From Elusimicrobiota bacterium (GTDB lineage: Bacteria; Elusimicrobiota; Elusimicrobia; Elusimicrobiales; UBA9959), in the NCBI GenBank assembly GCA_016208085.1, contig JACQYT010000016.1, positions 1 through 64,000 on the forward strand: a stretch of DNA of 64,000 bases. Reading direction: 5' to 3'. The translations under genes were made by a program, and so were the position numbers. The notes beneath the pieces were generated by a model, which worked only from the letters and a program-made list of their open reading frames with translations, was not told the origin of the DNA and searched no databases. Shown piece by piece: positions 63,305-64,000 of this stretch (within the stretch, counting starts at the first letter, position 1; each line of letters begins with the position of its first letter).

Positions 63305-63759
63305 GCGGGTTTTCCTACACCGACGAATATCTGGAATTTCTGCATGCCCTGGACAGGCATAAGATTGAGTATCTGCTGATCGGCGCTTACGCCGTTATGA
63401 TTCACACAAAAGTCCCGAGAGCGACCAAAGATATGGATACCTGGATAAGACAGACCCGGGAAAACGCGATTAAGTTGTCGGCGGCATTGAAGGAATTCGG
63501 GGGCCTGGAGGTTTCTGAGGAGGCTGTTTTGAAGCTGGGTCAAAGAATTGAAATCAAAAGCGAGGCGTTCAAAATTGAGATCTGGACTTCCCAGGAAATC
63601 CTGGGTTTTGAAGAAGCGTGGGAAAGGAAAATGACGGATACTGTGGAGAATTTTTCCATTAACGTGATCTCAAAAGAGGATTTGATAAAACTCAAAAAGC
63701 ATTTTAACAGGCCGCAGGATAAAATGGATTTGAGCCTGCTCCAAGAAAAAGATTTATGA
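63301..63759 (+). CDS. Nucleotidyltransferase-like protein (DUF6036-like)
   Basis: EYLLIGAYAVMIHTKVPRATKDMDTWI...ISKEDLIKLKKHFNRPQDKMDLSLL. Confidence 0.72.
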   Translation: MSGFSYTDEYLEFLHALDRHKIEYLLIGAYAVMIHTKVPRATKDMDTWIRQTRENAIKLSAALKEFGGLEVSEEAVLKLGQRIEIKSEAFKIEIWTSQEILGFEEAWERKMTDTVENFSINVISKEDLIKLKKHFNRPQDKMDLSLLQEKDL

Positions 63760-63785
63760 ACCGGACTGGTCGGATAAAAATGGGG

Positions 63786-63853
63786 AAAGGCGGATTAGAA
63801 TCCGTCCTGGCCCGCTTTTACCCAGTTATTAAGATATTAAGAACCGTCCCCTA
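63786..63853. repeat. 68-bp direct repeat, copy 2
   Basis: aaaggcggattagaatccgtcctggcccgcttttacccagttattaagatattaagaaccgtccccta; 3 mismatches to copy 1. Confidence 0.85.
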
Positions 63854-63939
63854 AAACGTTACGGCGGGGAGAAAATTTATGTCGGCAATTTATGTCGGCA
63901 ATTGACTATCCCGGTGAAAATATACTAAAGTTAGGGATT

Positions 63940-64000
63940 ATGAAAACAAAAAACATGCTGGCGCTTGCAGTTATTTTAATTTTCTGCGCCGCAATCGGTT
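63940..64000 (+). CDS. N-terminus of a secreted protein, truncated by window edge
   Basis: MKTKNMLALAVILIFCAAIG signal-peptide-like start. Confidence 0.5.
   Translation, partial: MKTKNMLALAVILIFCAAIG

Noticed and set aside
63054-63853. Integron attC interpretation of the direct repeats
   Set aside because: No clear RYYYAAC/GTTRRRY core pair or integrase is visible; kept only as a direct-repeat-flanked cassette.
1-64000. tRNA or rRNA genes
   Set aside because: No convincing T-loop GGTTCRANNC with matching acceptor stem and no rRNA-like conserved stretch was noticed by eye; a tRNAscan/Infernal run would be decisive.

Overview
This 64 kb window is GC-rich bacterial DNA. Gene style (Tad/Flp pili, PorV-like outer-membrane proteins, FlgD-like repeats, dispersed short repeats) suggests an Elusimicrobiota-type or related lineage, but that placement is a guess. 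Order of contents: (1) the 3' end of a type III R-M locus in which an AAA ATPase + DUF4276 pair sits between mod and res; (2) glgE, a TPR Ser/Thr kinase, a caspase-like secreted protein, FtsX/EnvC/CtpA, tsaD, a GGDEF protein; (3) PorV-like and FlgD-repeat surface proteins followed by a Tad pilus operon with a TadZ-TadA fusion; (4) an AT-rich block with a duplicated gene fragment (orphan-cassette-like); (5) a sensor kinase/response regulator cluster; (6) a second pilin/pseudopilin operon with an FtsH-like protease; (7) a c-di-GMP-I (GEMM)-type riboswitch with promoter and terminator, then nucleotidyltransferase cassettes. The most unusual feature is a set of inverted-arm minisatellite elements (at least four unrelated sequence families with the same layout: purine-rich arm, short conserved centre, pyrimidine-rich arm). 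They lie at gene junctions, and their 3' arms are translated in frame as the hydrophobic part of signal peptides or prepilin leaders of the downstream genes. All calls come from reading the sequence and the supplied ORFs; no database search was run.
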